Source: Eudoraea sp.
GTDB taxonomy: Bacteria; Bacteroidota; Bacteroidia; Flavobacteriales; Flavobacteriaceae
Direction: 5' to 3'
NCBI GenBank assembly: GCA_024639765.1
Contig: JAHEHU010000016.1
Location: 1-46,248 of the forward strand
Length of the DNA stretch: 46,248 nt
Under the pieces are notes generated by a model, which worked only from the letters and a program-made list of their open reading frames with translations, was not told the DNA's origin and did not search any database. Position numbers and translations under genes: made by a program. Below, in pieces: positions 24,680-33,169 of the stretch. Positions within the stretch are counted from its first letter, which is position 1. Every line of letters begins with the position of its first letter.

Positions 24680-25018
24680 ATGATCTATAATCTAGATAAA
24701 ATAAAGGAAATGGCCGATGGTGATGAAGATTTCATACTATCTGTGATAACTGTATTCCTGGAAGAAGTTCCACAGGATCTCGAAGATCTGGAAAAGGCCA
24801 TTGGTGAAGGGGATTACGATAATGTATATCAGCTTGCCCATAAAATAAAGCCCAATGTAGACCTGCTGGGGATGGAACAAACCCGGGCCATTGCACTGGA
24901 AATAGAAACGCTTGGAAAGAATGCTGAGAATAAGGATAAGATAGAGGCCAAATTTCCGGTACTAAAAAAAGATGTCTTGCAGGTCATTTCCGAGCTTGGA
25001 AAAGATTTTGACATTTAA
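24680..25018 (+). CDS. orphan Hpt (histidine phosphotransfer) domain protein
   Basis: A 112-residue all-helical protein consisting of a single Hpt domain. The phospho-accepting residue is His54 in [14 protein letters not shown], within the four-helix bundle motif. Such proteins relay phosphate between hybrid sensor kinases and response regulators. No kinase or regulator gene is nearby: it starts immediately after the FAH stop codon and overlaps cinA by one base (TAATG). It is therefore an orphan phosphotransfer protein inside a metabolic/housekeeping operon. Confidence 0.9.
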   Translation: MIYNLDKIKEMADGDEDFILSVITVFLEEVPQDLEDLEKAIGEGDYDNVYQLAHKIKPNVDLLGMEQTRAIALEIETLGKNAENKDKIEAKFPVLKKDVLQVISELGKDFDI

Positions 25019-26265
25019 TGTTTGCCGAGATCATTACCATAGGCGATGAGATCCTCATTGGCCAGATCATAGATACCAATTCCGCTTTTATTGCCGGTGA
25101 ACTCAATAAGATAGGCATCTCCGTATACCAGATCACTTCTGTACAAGACGACAAGGCCCATATTCTGGATGCCTTAAAGGAGGCTCGATCCAGAGCAGAG
25201 ATCGTTTTTATTACAGGAGGTCTGGGTCCTACAAAGGACGACATCACCAAACATACACTTTGTGAATTCTTTGATGATGCCCTGATCCTGGATAGTGAGG
25301 TATTGGCACATATAGAAGCGCTTTTCAAAAAATACATATCCACGCCAATTTCAGACGTCAACAGAAATCAGGCACTCGTCCCATCTAAAGCACAGGTTTT
25401 GCACAATATGTATGGTACTGCGCCCGGAATGTGGATTGAAAAAGATAAAAGTGTCTTTATATCCATGCCCGGCGTACCATACGAGATGAAAGCTCTTCTG
25501 ACCAATCAGGTACTGCCAAAACTTGTAGAAAAATTTAAGAGACCCTATATTATTCACAAGACCATTATGACCTATGGGTTGGGAGAGAGCGCCATTGCAG
25601 AACGTATTGCAAGTGTGGAAAATACACTGCCGAGCTTCATAAAACTAGCATATTTACCAAATTTGGGTAAGGTGCGCTTGCGCCTTACGGCCAAAGGACC
25701 GGAGAAAGATATACTGGAAAAAGGGATCAAAACCGTTTCTGCGGAACTCTATAAGTTCATTGGGGATATTATCACGGGTGAAGAGGAAGGAGGTACCATT
25801 GAAGCAGTTGTTGGAAAATTACTGGCAACCAAAAAATTTACCATGGCCACCGCGGAGAGTTTTACTGGGGGGAAGATAGCTGAACAGATCACTTCTGTTC
25901 CGGGAGCTTCTGAATATTTTGTGGGTAGTTTGGTCTGCTATGCCACCAGGACCAAAACAGACCTCCTGAAAGTACCAGAGGGCCTTATAAAAGAACACTC
26001 TGTGGTAAGCGCGGAAGTGGCAGGCACCATGGCAACCAATATAAGAGCTATGATGAACACAGATTTTGGAGTGGCCACCACCGGAAATGCCGGGCCCACC
26101 AAAGGCGATTCTGACGCACCTATTGGAACGGTATATATTGCGATTGCCTCAGAGAAAGGGGTTGATGTTCAGAAGTTTTCCATGGGAAACCACCGTATAA
26201 GGATCGTACAAAAAGGGGTTCATAAGGCCTTGGAAATGTTACAGAAAGAAATTTTAAAATTCTAA
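25018..26265 (+). CDS. cinA: CinA family nicotinamide-nucleotide amidohydrolase
   Basis: A 415-residue, full-length two-domain CinA. The N-terminal MoCF/COG1058 domain (about 1-170) has [20 protein letters not shown] and [12 protein letters not shown]. The C-terminal PncC domain (about 255-410) has [20 protein letters not shown] and [13 protein letters not shown]. The family degrades NMN to NaMN for NAD recycling, and the N-terminal domain has ADP-ribose pyrophosphatase activity. Translation is coupled to the Hpt gene through the TAATG overlap. The next operon (rpmB) has its own promoter within the end of the following spacer. Confidence 0.95.
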   Translation: MFAEIITIGDEILIGQIIDTNSAFIAGELNKIGISVYQITSVQDDKAHILDALKEARSRAEIVFITGGLGPTKDDITKHTLCEFFDDALILDSEVLAHIEALFKKYISTPISDVNRNQALVPSKAQVLHNMYGTAPGMWIEKDKSVFISMPGVPYEMKALLTNQVLPKLVEKFKRPYIIHKTIMTYGLGESAIAERIASVENTLPSFIKLAYLPNLGKVRLRLTAKGPEKDILEKGIKTVSAELYKFIGDIITGEEEGGTIEAVVGKLLATKKFTMATAESFTGGKIAEQITSVPGASEYFVGSLVCYATRTKTDLLKVPEGLIKEHSVVSAEVAGTMATNIRAMMNTDFGVATTGNAGPTKGDSDAPIGTVYIAIASEKGVDVQKFSMGNHRIRIVQKGVHKALEMLQKEILKF

Positions 26266-26274
26266 AAAAGATTT

Positions 26275-26304
26275 TTGTGCTTCCGTTAAAATGACGTAAA
26301 TTTG
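26275..26304 (+). promoter_or_regulatory. complete sigma-A promoter of rpmB-rpmG-DUF4295
   Basis: TTG (26275-26277), exactly 19 nt, TAAATTTG (26297-26304): a textbook Bacteroidota promoter, 33 bases before the rpmB ATG. Confidence 0.85.
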
Positions 26305-26337
26305 CATCCTGTTTAAAACAAAGTAAATAAGAGCACC

Positions 26338-26574
26338 ATGTCTAAAGTTTGCGAAATTACTGGAAAGAGGGCGATGTTCGGAAATAACGTTTCTTTTTCG
26401 ATCAATAAAACGAGAAGGAGATTTGATGTAAATCTATCTAAGAAAAGGTTTTATATTCCTGAAGAAGATCGTTGGATAACGTTGAAAGTTTCTGCAAGGG
26501 CTCTTAAAAGCATTCATAAAAAAGGTATTTCTGCCGTCCTGAAAGAAGCACGCCAGAATGGAATACTGAAGTAA
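26338..26574 (+). CDS. rpmB: 50S ribosomal protein L28
   Basis: A 78-residue protein with the L28 signature from the start (MSKVCEITGKRAMFGNNVSF), then NKTRRRFDVNLSKKRFYIPE and ALKSIHKKG. It is a structural protein of the large ribosomal subunit. It is the first gene of a three-gene operon with rpmG (19-base gap) and DUF4295, the standard order in Bacteroidota. The promoter upstream is close to consensus, as expected for a highly expressed ribosomal gene. Confidence 0.98.
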   Translation: MSKVCEITGKRAMFGNNVSFSINKTRRRFDVNLSKKRFYIPEEDRWITLKVSARALKSIHKKGISAVLKEARQNGILK

Positions 26575-26593
26575 GCCACATAAATATTAGATC

Positions 26594-26776
26594 ATGGCAA
26601 AAAAAGGAAATAGGGTTCAGGTAATTTTGGAGTGCACAGAGCACAAAGAATCCGGCATGCCGGGTACATCAAGGTACATTACTACCAAGAACAAAAAGAA
26701 TACTCCCGATAGGTTGGAGATCAAAAAATTTAATCCCATTCTGAAAAGAATGACAGTTCACAAAGAGATAAAGTAA
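26594..26776 (+). CDS. rpmG: 50S ribosomal protein L33
   Basis: A 60-residue basic protein, [20 protein letters not shown] and on to [20 protein letters not shown], typical of L33. It lacks the paired CxxC zinc ribbon (a single Cys is present), so this is the zinc-independent type, which is usual in this phylum. It is the second gene of the L28-L33-DUF4295 operon. Confidence 0.98.
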   Translation: MAKKGNRVQVILECTEHKESGMPGTSRYITTKNKKNTPDRLEIKKFNPILKRMTVHKEIK

Positions 26777-26782
26777 GAAATC

Positions 26783-26935
26783 ATGGCAAAGAAGACCGTA
26801 GCAACCCTTCAGGGAAGTTCAAAAAGACTGACAAAGGCTATCAAAATGGTAAAATCGCCTAAAAGTGGGGCTTATACCTTCGTTGAATCAGTAATGTCGC
26901 CGGAAATGGTAAATGAATGGTTAGCTAAAAAATAG
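26783..26935 (+). CDS. DUF4295 small basic protein
   Basis: A 50-residue protein that starts 6 bases after the rpmG stop: MAKKTVATLQGSSKRLTKAI, then MVKSPKSGAYTFVESVMSPE and NEWLAKK. This is the DUF4295 family, found only in Bacteroidota and nearly always directly behind rpmG. Its conservation, basic N-terminus and operon suggest a ribosome-associated function, which remains unproven. A terminator follows at 26957. Confidence 0.95.
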   Translation: MAKKTVATLQGSSKRLTKAIKMVKSPKSGAYTFVESVMSPEMVNEWLAKK

Positions 26936-26956
26936 CAACTTTCGATCATAATAAAT

Positions 26957-26988
26957 AAGCCGCTCTCTCTGGATTGCGGCTTTTTTTA
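26957..26988 (+). terminator. terminator of the L28-L33-DUF4295 operon
   Basis: AAGCCGC (26957-26963) and GCGGCTT (26976-26982) arms followed by a T run. The right arm contains the TTG that would serve as -33 element of the ftsY promoter. Confidence 0.85.
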
Positions 26989-27001
26989 TTTCTTATATTT
27001 G
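26974..27001 (+). promoter_or_regulatory. sigma-A promoter of ftsY, nested in a terminator
   Basis: TTG (26974-26976), 17 nt, TATATTTG (26994-27001), 22 bases before the ftsY ATG. The -33 element lies within the 3' arm of the upstream terminator. Confidence 0.65.
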
Positions 27002-27023
27002 AGCCGCCAAGCAAACACCGCGC

Positions 27024-27977
27024 ATGAGTATCTTTAAGAAAATATTTTCTTCCGAAAAAAAAGAGAGCCTGGACAAGGGTCTGGAGAAAACAAAAACCAG
27101 TTTTTTTTCAAAACTAGGAAAGGCAGTAGCCGGAAAATCGAAAGTAGATGATGACGTCTTGGATAACCTGGAAGAAGTATTGGTTACCTCCGATGTTGGC
27201 GTAGAAACAACGCTAAAGATCATTGAACGTATAGAAAAACGTGTCTCTGCAGACAAATACCTTGGTACTGATGAACTTAATGTCATTCTCAGGGAAGAAA
27301 TTGCTGGCCTGTTATCTGAAACCCATGTGGGCGAGGCTACCGATTTTGATCTTCCAAAAGACAAAAAACCATATGTCATCATGGTAGTTGGGGTCAATGG
27401 AGTTGGGAAGACCACCACCATTGGGAAATTAGCGCATCAATTGAAAAATAAAGGCTATTCAGTAATTTTAGGAGCAGCAGATACTTTTCGGGCAGCAGCC
27501 ATCGATCAGTTGCAGGTTTGGGCAGACCGAGTAGATGTTCCTATCATAAAACAAAAGATGGGCAGTGATCCTGCCTCCGTGGCTTTTGACACTCTCAATG
27601 CTTCCCTTGCCCAGAATGCCGATGTAGTGTTGATCGATACTGCCGGCAGACTTCACAATAAGGTTAATTTAATGAATGAGTTGAGTAAAGTAAAGCGGGT
27701 TATGCAGAAAGTAGTTCCCGATGCTCCTCACGAAGTACTGCTTGTTCTCGATGGCTCAACAGGCCAAAATGCCTTTGAACAGGCCAAACAGTTCACGAAG
27801 GCTACCGAAGTAACTTCCCTGGCAGTAACAAAACTCGATGGAACTGCAAAAGGGGGAGTGGTCATTGGGATTTCAGATCAATTTCAAATTCCTGTCAAAT
27901 ACATTGGAGTAGGTGAAAAAATTGAAGACCTCCAAGTGTTTAATAAGTTCGAATTTGTAGACTCATTCTTCAGTTGA
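27024..27977 (+). CDS. ftsY: signal recognition particle receptor FtsY
   Basis: A 317-residue SRP GTPase. An N domain (about 20-90) is followed by the G domain with G1 GVNGVGKTTTIGK (about 124-136), the insertion-box AADTFRAAAIDQL, G3 DTAGR and G4 TKLDG. The acidic A domain of E. coli FtsY is reduced to about 20 residues, which is usual in this phylum. FtsY docks SRP-ribosome complexes at the inner membrane. The stop overlaps the TTG start of the DUF2911 gene by four bases (TTGA). Confidence 0.97.
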   Translation: MSIFKKIFSSEKKESLDKGLEKTKTSFFSKLGKAVAGKSKVDDDVLDNLEEVLVTSDVGVETTLKIIERIEKRVSADKYLGTDELNVILREEIAGLLSETHVGEATDFDLPKDKKPYVIMVVGVNGVGKTTTIGKLAHQLKNKGYSVILGAADTFRAAAIDQLQVWADRVDVPIIKQKMGSDPASVAFDTLNASLAQNADVVLIDTAGRLHNKVNLMNELSKVKRVMQKVVPDAPHEVLLVLDGSTGQNAFEQAKQFTKATEVTSLAVTKLDGTAKGGVVIGISDQFQIPVKYIGVGEKIEDLQVFNKFEFVDSFFS

Positions 27978-28831
27978 GAAAGCTACAGATCATATCATCT
28001 TTTTTTATTTTATTTCTGTCGTTCACAGTTCAGGGCCAACTAATTCATCCAAAGGCCAGTCCGTTCTCAAAAATTCATCAGGATATAGGATTGACAACCG
28101 TACTTATTGAGTACTCTCGGCCGGCGGTACGAGGGAGACAGTTATTTGACGGACTTGTTCCTTACGGCCGTATTTGGCGGGTAGGAGCAAATGAATCCAC
28201 AAAATTTACCGTTACGAGTGAAATTGAGATCCTGGGAAATACCTTGCTAGCGGGAAGCTATGCGCTATATGCCTTTCCGGAAGAAAATTCATGGGAGGTT
28301 GTCTTTCACAAGAATACGTCTCATTGGGGTGACGGCCGAACTGCATACGATGCTGCGGAAGATGCTTTTCGTGTGCATATTGAACCTGAGGAGAATTCAG
28401 AATGGCATGAGAACTTTCTAATTACGTTCGATTCTATTACACATAATGGAGCCGTGATGGAATGGAAATGGGGTAATACAAGCCTCTCTATCCCACTTGT
28501 TGTCAATACCAGACAAGAGATGTTACGAGCCATTGAAATAAGTCTTGATGAAGATCCAAGTGCTCAAACCTATTACGAAGCGGCGAGATATCTTCAGGAA
28601 GAAGGTATGGAATATGCTACTGCACTACAGTATTTGGAAAAGGCGATCGCCCTGGCAGGTGATACGTATTATTTTTATAGAGTTAAATCGCTGGTAGAGG
28701 CCGCAATGACAAATTACCAGGAAGCCATAAGATCGGCGCAACGCTCTTTGGTCCTGGCCCGGGAAGAGGGGAAGGATGAATTTGTACGCATGAATCAAGA
28801 AAATATAGAAACATGGAAGAAATTAAGGTAA
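27974..28831 (+). CDS. secreted DUF2911 protein with C-terminal TPR-like helices
   Basis: A 285-residue protein that begins with a TTG codon overlapping the ftsY stop. Starting there restores a proper signal peptide (RKLQIISSFFILFLSFTVQG). DUF2911 covers about residues 25-170, with the diagnostic PRASPFSKIHQ-like start (here PKASPFSKIHQDIGLTTVLI), YSRPAVRGRQLFDGLVPYG and WRVGANESTKF. The last 100 residues form helix pairs like tetratricopeptide repeats (ALQYLEKAIALAGDTYYFYR). It is expected in the periplasm or at the surface. Its function is unknown. It is translated in series with ftsY and the amidase gene. Confidence 0.9.
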   Translation: MRKLQIISSFFILFLSFTVQGQLIHPKASPFSKIHQDIGLTTVLIEYSRPAVRGRQLFDGLVPYGRIWRVGANESTKFTVTSEIEILGNTLLAGSYALYAFPEENSWEVVFHKNTSHWGDGRTAYDAAEDAFRVHIEPEENSEWHENFLITFDSITHNGAVMEWKWGNTSLSIPLVVNTRQEMLRAIEISLDEDPSAQTYYEAARYLQEEGMEYATALQYLEKAIALAGDTYYFYRVKSLVEAAMTNYQEAIRSAQRSLVLAREEGKDEFVRMNQENIETWKKLR

Positions 28832-30507
28832 GACAAGGAAGTTTAGGGGTTTTAATGATCTTGGCAGTTTCTATGCTATTGGTCTGGGGCTGTAAAAATA
28901 ATACTACCGCAGATGAAGAAGTAATACTATGGACTCCCTATAATGATTCATCAGAGATCGCCGCTAATAAAGAGCATGAAATTTCACGAATGCGCTATAA
29001 ATTGATCCAGTCCAAAGTATTGGATAAAAATGAAATCTTCAGACCCTTGTATCATGAAGTATCACAGATTTCAGAGGAAGAGTACGAACGATTAAAACCT
29101 ATGATCCTTGAGCAGGATATCCTTAATATTCAGGCGTATGTTCAACAGGGACAATTGTCATATGAGGAACTGGTACTGTTCTACTTGTACAGGATTTATA
29201 AGTATGAATTGAATAATGAGACCACTTTAAATACGGTCATAGCTCTGAATAATGAAGTAGTTGAGGAGGCTCGAAAAAAAGATAAGGAGCGCAAAGAAGG
29301 ACATCACCCCATGTATGGAATGCCGATACTGTTGAAAGACAACATAGACACAGAGGGTATGAATACTACGGCAGGAGCCCTTGTTTTCGTTAATAATAAC
29401 ACAGATGATGCCTTTATTGTAGAACAACTCAAGGCCAAAGGAGCCCTTATTCTGGGGAAGGTAAATCTAAGTGAGTGGGCCTATTACCTTTGTGATGGCT
29501 GCCCGGTAGGATATAGTGCCTTTGGCGGTCAAACATTGAATCCATATGGACGGAAAGTTTTTGAAACAGGCGGATCTAGTGCCGGAAGTGGTACCTCCAT
29601 GGCTGCAAACTATGCCGTGGCAGCTATTGGTACAGAAACATCAGGATCTATTCTGTCACCATCTAGTCAAAATTCAGTGGTCGGACTTAAACCAACAATA
29701 GGCCTGCTGAGCAGAACCGGAATAGTGCCAATTTCTAGCACACTGGATACCCCCGGGCCCATGACCCGGAATGTAACTGATAATGCAATTGTACTAGATG
29801 CATTGATGGGTAAAGATCCGGATGATACAAGTACAGTGAGCATGGATTTTGGAGAGAATTGGCTTCAATATGTGCCAACTGCAGAAATAAAAGGTAAGCG
29901 TTTTGGAGCTTTTTCCAATTTACTGGAACGAGACACCATTTACAAAATGACCCTTGATAAAATGTCAGCTGCGGGCGCGGAAATTGTGGTCTTAGATCCG
30001 CCCACCATGCCGCTTGATGGCTTTCTCAGTATCCTTAACCTCGACATGAAGGTGGATCTCCCTGCTTACATAGTTGATCATGTAGAGAATACCAGGGAAA
30101 TTCCCGTACGGGAAGTATCCGATATCATGGCTTATAACCTAAAGGATAGCGTGCTTCGTATTCCTTATGGGCAGGCTAGATTAGATGCCGTTGTTTCAGA
30201 TACCACCTCTATGGAACAATTGGAGATTATTAAAAAAACTTTGGAGGCACAGACAAGAGACTTTTTTGATCAGGCCATCGACAATAACCAATTAGATGCT
30301 GTTCTTTCCATCAATAATTATCATGCGGCCTATGCAGCCGTTGCCAAATATCCTGCGTTGACCATTCCCATGGGGTATAAAGCAAGCGGCGAGCCTATTA
30401 GCCTTACCTTTATTGGCAAACAGTTTGAAGAAGCAAAACTATTGCAATTGGGTGCTGCCTATGAAAAGATCAATAATATCAGAAAAATTCCAAAAGGATA
30501 CAGGTAA
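28813..30507 (+). CDS. lipoprotein amidase (amidase signature family)
   Basis: A 564-residue enzyme whose start lies 19 bases inside the DUF2911 gene. A lipoprotein signal ends in LLVWGC (Cys27). The amidase signature domain covers about 110-560, with the Ser-cisSer-Lys triad assignable as Lys175 (LLKDNID), Ser255 (GGSSAGSG) and Ser279 (TETSGSI); the 24-residue Ser-Ser spacing is that of the family. It hydrolyses carboxamides, but the substrate is unknown. Being membrane-anchored, it would act on extracytoplasmic amides such as peptides or cell-wall fragments. It is convergent with the serine hydrolase gene, 14 bases away. Confidence 0.93.
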   Translation: MEEIKVRQGSLGVLMILAVSMLLVWGCKNNTTADEEVILWTPYNDSSEIAANKEHEISRMRYKLIQSKVLDKNEIFRPLYHEVSQISEEEYERLKPMILEQDILNIQAYVQQGQLSYEELVLFYLYRIYKYELNNETTLNTVIALNNEVVEEARKKDKERKEGHHPMYGMPILLKDNIDTEGMNTTAGALVFVNNNTDDAFIVEQLKAKGALILGKVNLSEWAYYLCDGCPVGYSAFGGQTLNPYGRKVFETGGSSAGSGTSMAANYAVAAIGTETSGSILSPSSQNSVVGLKPTIGLLSRTGIVPISSTLDTPGPMTRNVTDNAIVLDALMGKDPDDTSTVSMDFGENWLQYVPTAEIKGKRFGAFSNLLERDTIYKMTLDKMSAAGAEIVVLDPPTMPLDGFLSILNLDMKVDLPAYIVDHVENTREIPVREVSDIMAYNLKDSVLRIPYGQARLDAVVSDTTSMEQLEIIKKTLEAQTRDFFDQAIDNNQLDAVLSINNYHAAYAAVAKYPALTIPMGYKASGEPISLTFIGKQFEEAKLLQLGAAYEKINNIRKIPKGYR

Positions 30508-30521
30508 AAAACAATTGCTTT

Positions 30522-31625
30522 TTAATATCCAATAAGATCTCTTAGCAGACCCCATAGTTCATTGTCAAAGCTAGATGGGCCCGCCTGATCTTCACCTGCA
30601 TCTTCACCCATCCTGACCACTACCAATCCCTGATCTGGAACGATATAGAGTTTTTGGTCGTTCTTTCCCAAACCGGCATAAGTACCAGAAGGGGCATTGG
30701 GGATGAGAAAACCATTGAATTGCTCTTGAGAACCTGGCACTCTGTAACTATCTTTCCCATTTAACCACCACAAAAAACCATAAGACTGATTAAGGCCCTG
30801 CGATGTACTGCTCATAGAGGTAATATATTCCATATCTCCCAGTAATACGGTTTCTTCCCATATCCCCATGTTTAAATTCAATAAACCAAAACGTGCCATA
30901 CTTCTGGCATTACTGAAATAAACATTATTGGAGCCGTTGGTACTAAGCCAAAATCCGTTCATCCCTATTCTATTGCGCAGCTCAGCGTTGAAATAGTCGG
31001 TAAATGAAGTCCCGGCAGCTGCACTTACCACATCTTGTAATAAGGTATACGGACCGTTATGATATGCCCAACGTGTCCCGGAATCTGCGGTATAGCGAAG
31101 ACATTCCGGCGTTACACAATCAAAGAAAAGTTCATTTAAACCAGATGTCATTGTTAATTGATTTCGCACTTTTATGACATTTTCCTGAGCTAAACTAGCC
31201 GAAGTCCACCCCTCTCCAAGATACTGTGAACTGGGATCATCAATACTCAGCAGCGAATTTTCCTGAGCGATCCCTACGGTGAAAGCAGTGAGGGTTTTTC
31301 CCGCCGATGCCCAATACCATATGCTGTCCCTTGTGAAAGAACCAAAATAGGATTCCATGGCTATCCTACCATTTTTCAGGATGATAAAGGCCTTGGTGTT
31401 CTTTTCCTCTAATAAGGTATTTAACGCCATAGTAGCATCTGTATTCCAACCGAGTTCTTCCGGTGAAATAGTTTCCCAAGTGGAAGAAGAGAGTGGGGGG
31501 AAGTAAAGATCAGCAGACGGATCATCTACAATGGGGTCTTCAATGTCTTCATCATTATTTGAAGAGCACCCTATCATCATTGAAATGGCTAAAATAAGTA
31601 TGATGTAATAGGATCGTTTTGTCAT
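30522..31625 (-). CDS. serine hydrolase lipoprotein (beta-lactamase class C-like)
   Basis: A 367-residue lipoprotein with lipobox ISMMIGC (Cys20), followed by an acidic stretch (SSNNDEDIEDP). The catalytic domain is of the penicillin-binding / class C beta-lactamase fold: the nucleophile motif SAGK (S-x-x-K) in WYWASAGKTLTAF and a Tyr-x-Asn-type motif in RWAYHNGPYTLL. Such proteins in Bacteroidota are esterases, D-aminopeptidases or muropeptide hydrolases more often than real lactamases. The acidic residues behind the lipidated Cys suggest surface export. It is divergent from rimO. Confidence 0.9.
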   Translation of the reverse strand: MTKRSYYIILILAISMMIGCSSNNDEDIEDPIVDDPSADLYFPPLSSSTWETISPEELGWNTDATMALNTLLEEKNTKAFIILKNGRIAMESYFGSFTRDSIWYWASAGKTLTAFTVGIAQENSLLSIDDPSSQYLGEGWTSASLAQENVIKVRNQLTMTSGLNELFFDCVTPECLRYTADSGTRWAYHNGPYTLLQDVVSAAAGTSFTDYFNAELRNRIGMNGFWLSTNGSNNVYFSNARSMARFGLLNLNMGIWEETVLLGDMEYITSMSSTSQGLNQSYGFLWWLNGKDSYRVPGSQEQFNGFLIPNAPSGTYAGLGKNDQKLYIVPDQGLVVVRMGEDAGEDQAGPSSFDNELWGLLRDLIGY

Positions 31626-31718
31626 AGCTTGCTAACATTTAGATTATTAAAGCTCCTGGAGGTTTAACGAAAAAAAGAAAGAAATCGTGCAAAGCAGGAA
31701 AATATGGTACACCTTGCC

Positions 31719-31726
31719 TATTTTTG
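31719..31726 (+). promoter_or_regulatory. sigma-A -7 element (TATTTTTG) for rimO
   Basis: TATTTTTG matches TAnnTTTG, 17 bases before the rimO ATG at 31744, giving a leader of only about 12 nt. Confidence 0.6.
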
Positions 31727-31743
31727 CACCTCAATAATAATAA

Positions 31744-33048
31744 ATGCGTACAAAAACACTAAAGAAGAACAGGATCAACGTAGTAACCCTTGGGTGTTCA
31801 AAGAATATATACGACTCGGAGATTCTAATGGGACAACTCCGTGCCAATGACAAAGAGGTGGTACATGAAGAAGATGGCAACATTGTGGTCATCAATACGT
31901 GTGGTTTTATTGCCAATGCAAAAGAGGAAAGTGTAAATACCATTCTGGATTTTGTACAACAGAAGGAAGCCGGGATAGTAGATAAGGTCTTTGTAACCGG
32001 TTGTTTAAGTGAGCGCTACAAACCGGACCTACAAAAGGAGATCCCTAATGTAGATGCTTATTTCGGCACTAGCGACCTTCCAAATCTCCTAAAAGCATTG
32101 GAGGCAGATTATAAGCACGAATTGCTGGGAGAACGGCTAACAACAACCCCAAAGAATTATGCCTATCTAAAGATCGCGGAAGGATGTGACAGGCCCTGTT
32201 CCTTTTGTGCTATTCCACTAATGCGCGGGAAACACCGGAGCAAGCCAATTGAAGAATTGGTTGTGGAGGCAGAAAAACTGGCCGCCAAAGGCGTCAAAGA
32301 ACTAATCCTTATTGCCCAGGATCTTACGTACTATGGTCTGGATCTTTACAAAAAACGCAATCTGGCAGAATTACTCAGGGCCCTGGTGAAGGTGGATGGT
32401 ATTGAATGGATCCGCCTCCATTATGCATTTCCCACTGGTTTTCCTATGGAGGTTCTGGAGGTAATGCGCCAAGAACCGAAGGTCTGTAATTACATAGATA
32501 TACCCTTACAGCATATTTCCGATCCTATCCTTAAAAGTATGCGGCGGGGGACCACCAAACAAAAAACAACCAAGTTACTGCAGGATTTCAGAACTGCAGT
32601 GCCCGATATGACCATCCGCACCACTTTAATAGTTGGGTACCCCGGTGAGACCGAAGAGGATTTTCAAATCCTTAAAAATTGGGTGGGAGAAATGCGTTTT
32701 GAACGCCTTGGATGTTTTACATACAGTCATGAAGAGAACACCCATGCTTTTGCCCTGGAGGATGATGTTCCAGAGGAGGTAAAACAACAACGTGCCAATG
32801 AGATCATGGAACTACAGTCACAGATCTCCTGGGAGCTGAATCAGGAAAAGATAGGAAAGACTTTTAGCTGTATTATCGATCGTAAAGAAGGAAATTATTT
32901 TGTAGGCAGAACCGAATTTGATTCTCCGGATGTGGATAACGAAGTACTTATCGATGCTTCCAAATATTATTTGAAACAAGGAGATTTTGCCCAGATTACA
33001 ATTACGGAGGCTGCCGATTTCGACTTGTATGGTACTCCTTTAGACTAG
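31744..33048 (+). CDS. rimO: ribosomal protein S12 methylthiotransferase RimO
   Basis: A 434-residue radical SAM methylthiotransferase. The N-terminal UPF0004 domain has three cluster cysteines (Cys18 in TLGCSKN, Cys53 in INTCGF, Cys87 in VTGCLSE). The radical SAM CxxxCxxC motif is Cys148/Cys152/Cys155 (EGCDRPCSFCAIP). The C-terminal TRAM domain occupies about the last 65 residues. RimO adds a methylthio group to an Asp of ribosomal protein S12. The sequence details (LGCSKN, CSFCAIP) separate it from MiaB. It appears monocistronic. Confidence 0.97.
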   Translation: MRTKTLKKNRINVVTLGCSKNIYDSEILMGQLRANDKEVVHEEDGNIVVINTCGFIANAKEESVNTILDFVQQKEAGIVDKVFVTGCLSERYKPDLQKEIPNVDAYFGTSDLPNLLKALEADYKHELLGERLTTTPKNYAYLKIAEGCDRPCSFCAIPLMRGKHRSKPIEELVVEAEKLAAKGVKELILIAQDLTYYGLDLYKKRNLAELLRALVKVDGIEWIRLHYAFPTGFPMEVLEVMRQEPKVCNYIDIPLQHISDPILKSMRRGTTKQKTTKLLQDFRTAVPDMTIRTTLIVGYPGETEEDFQILKNWVGEMRFERLGCFTYSHEENTHAFALEDDVPEEVKQQRANEIMELQSQISWELNQEKIGKTFSCIIDRKEGNYFVGRTEFDSPDVDNEVLIDASKYYLKQGDFAQITITEAADFDLYGTPLD

Positions 33049-33111
33049 AAATTTTGATTTAGCTAGTTCTATTCCAGTGTTCCTCCAGGGTATATGTCTT
33101 TTGATTTGGTC

Positions 33112-33145
33112 AAAAAAAAACGCTGAGAATTGATATTCACAGCGC
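33112..33145 (-). terminator. terminator of the small lipoprotein gene
   Basis: On the minus strand CGCTG and CAGCG arms, extended by GAAT/ATTC after one mismatch, are followed by T9. It lies 25 bases after the stop codon of the lipoprotein gene. Confidence 0.8.
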
Positions 33146-33169
33146 CTTGTATATGTAATAAATTTCAGA

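Noticed and set aside
26993-27421. A 142-codon open frame antisense to ftsY
   Set aside because: Low-complexity Ser/Thr/Phe-rich translation typical of the reverse strand of a GTPase gene; it covers the ftsY promoter.
30522-31625. The serine hydrolase as an antibiotic-resistance beta-lactamase
   Set aside because: The SxxK fold motif is shared by many esterases and peptidases, and nothing in the sequence shows lactam specificity.
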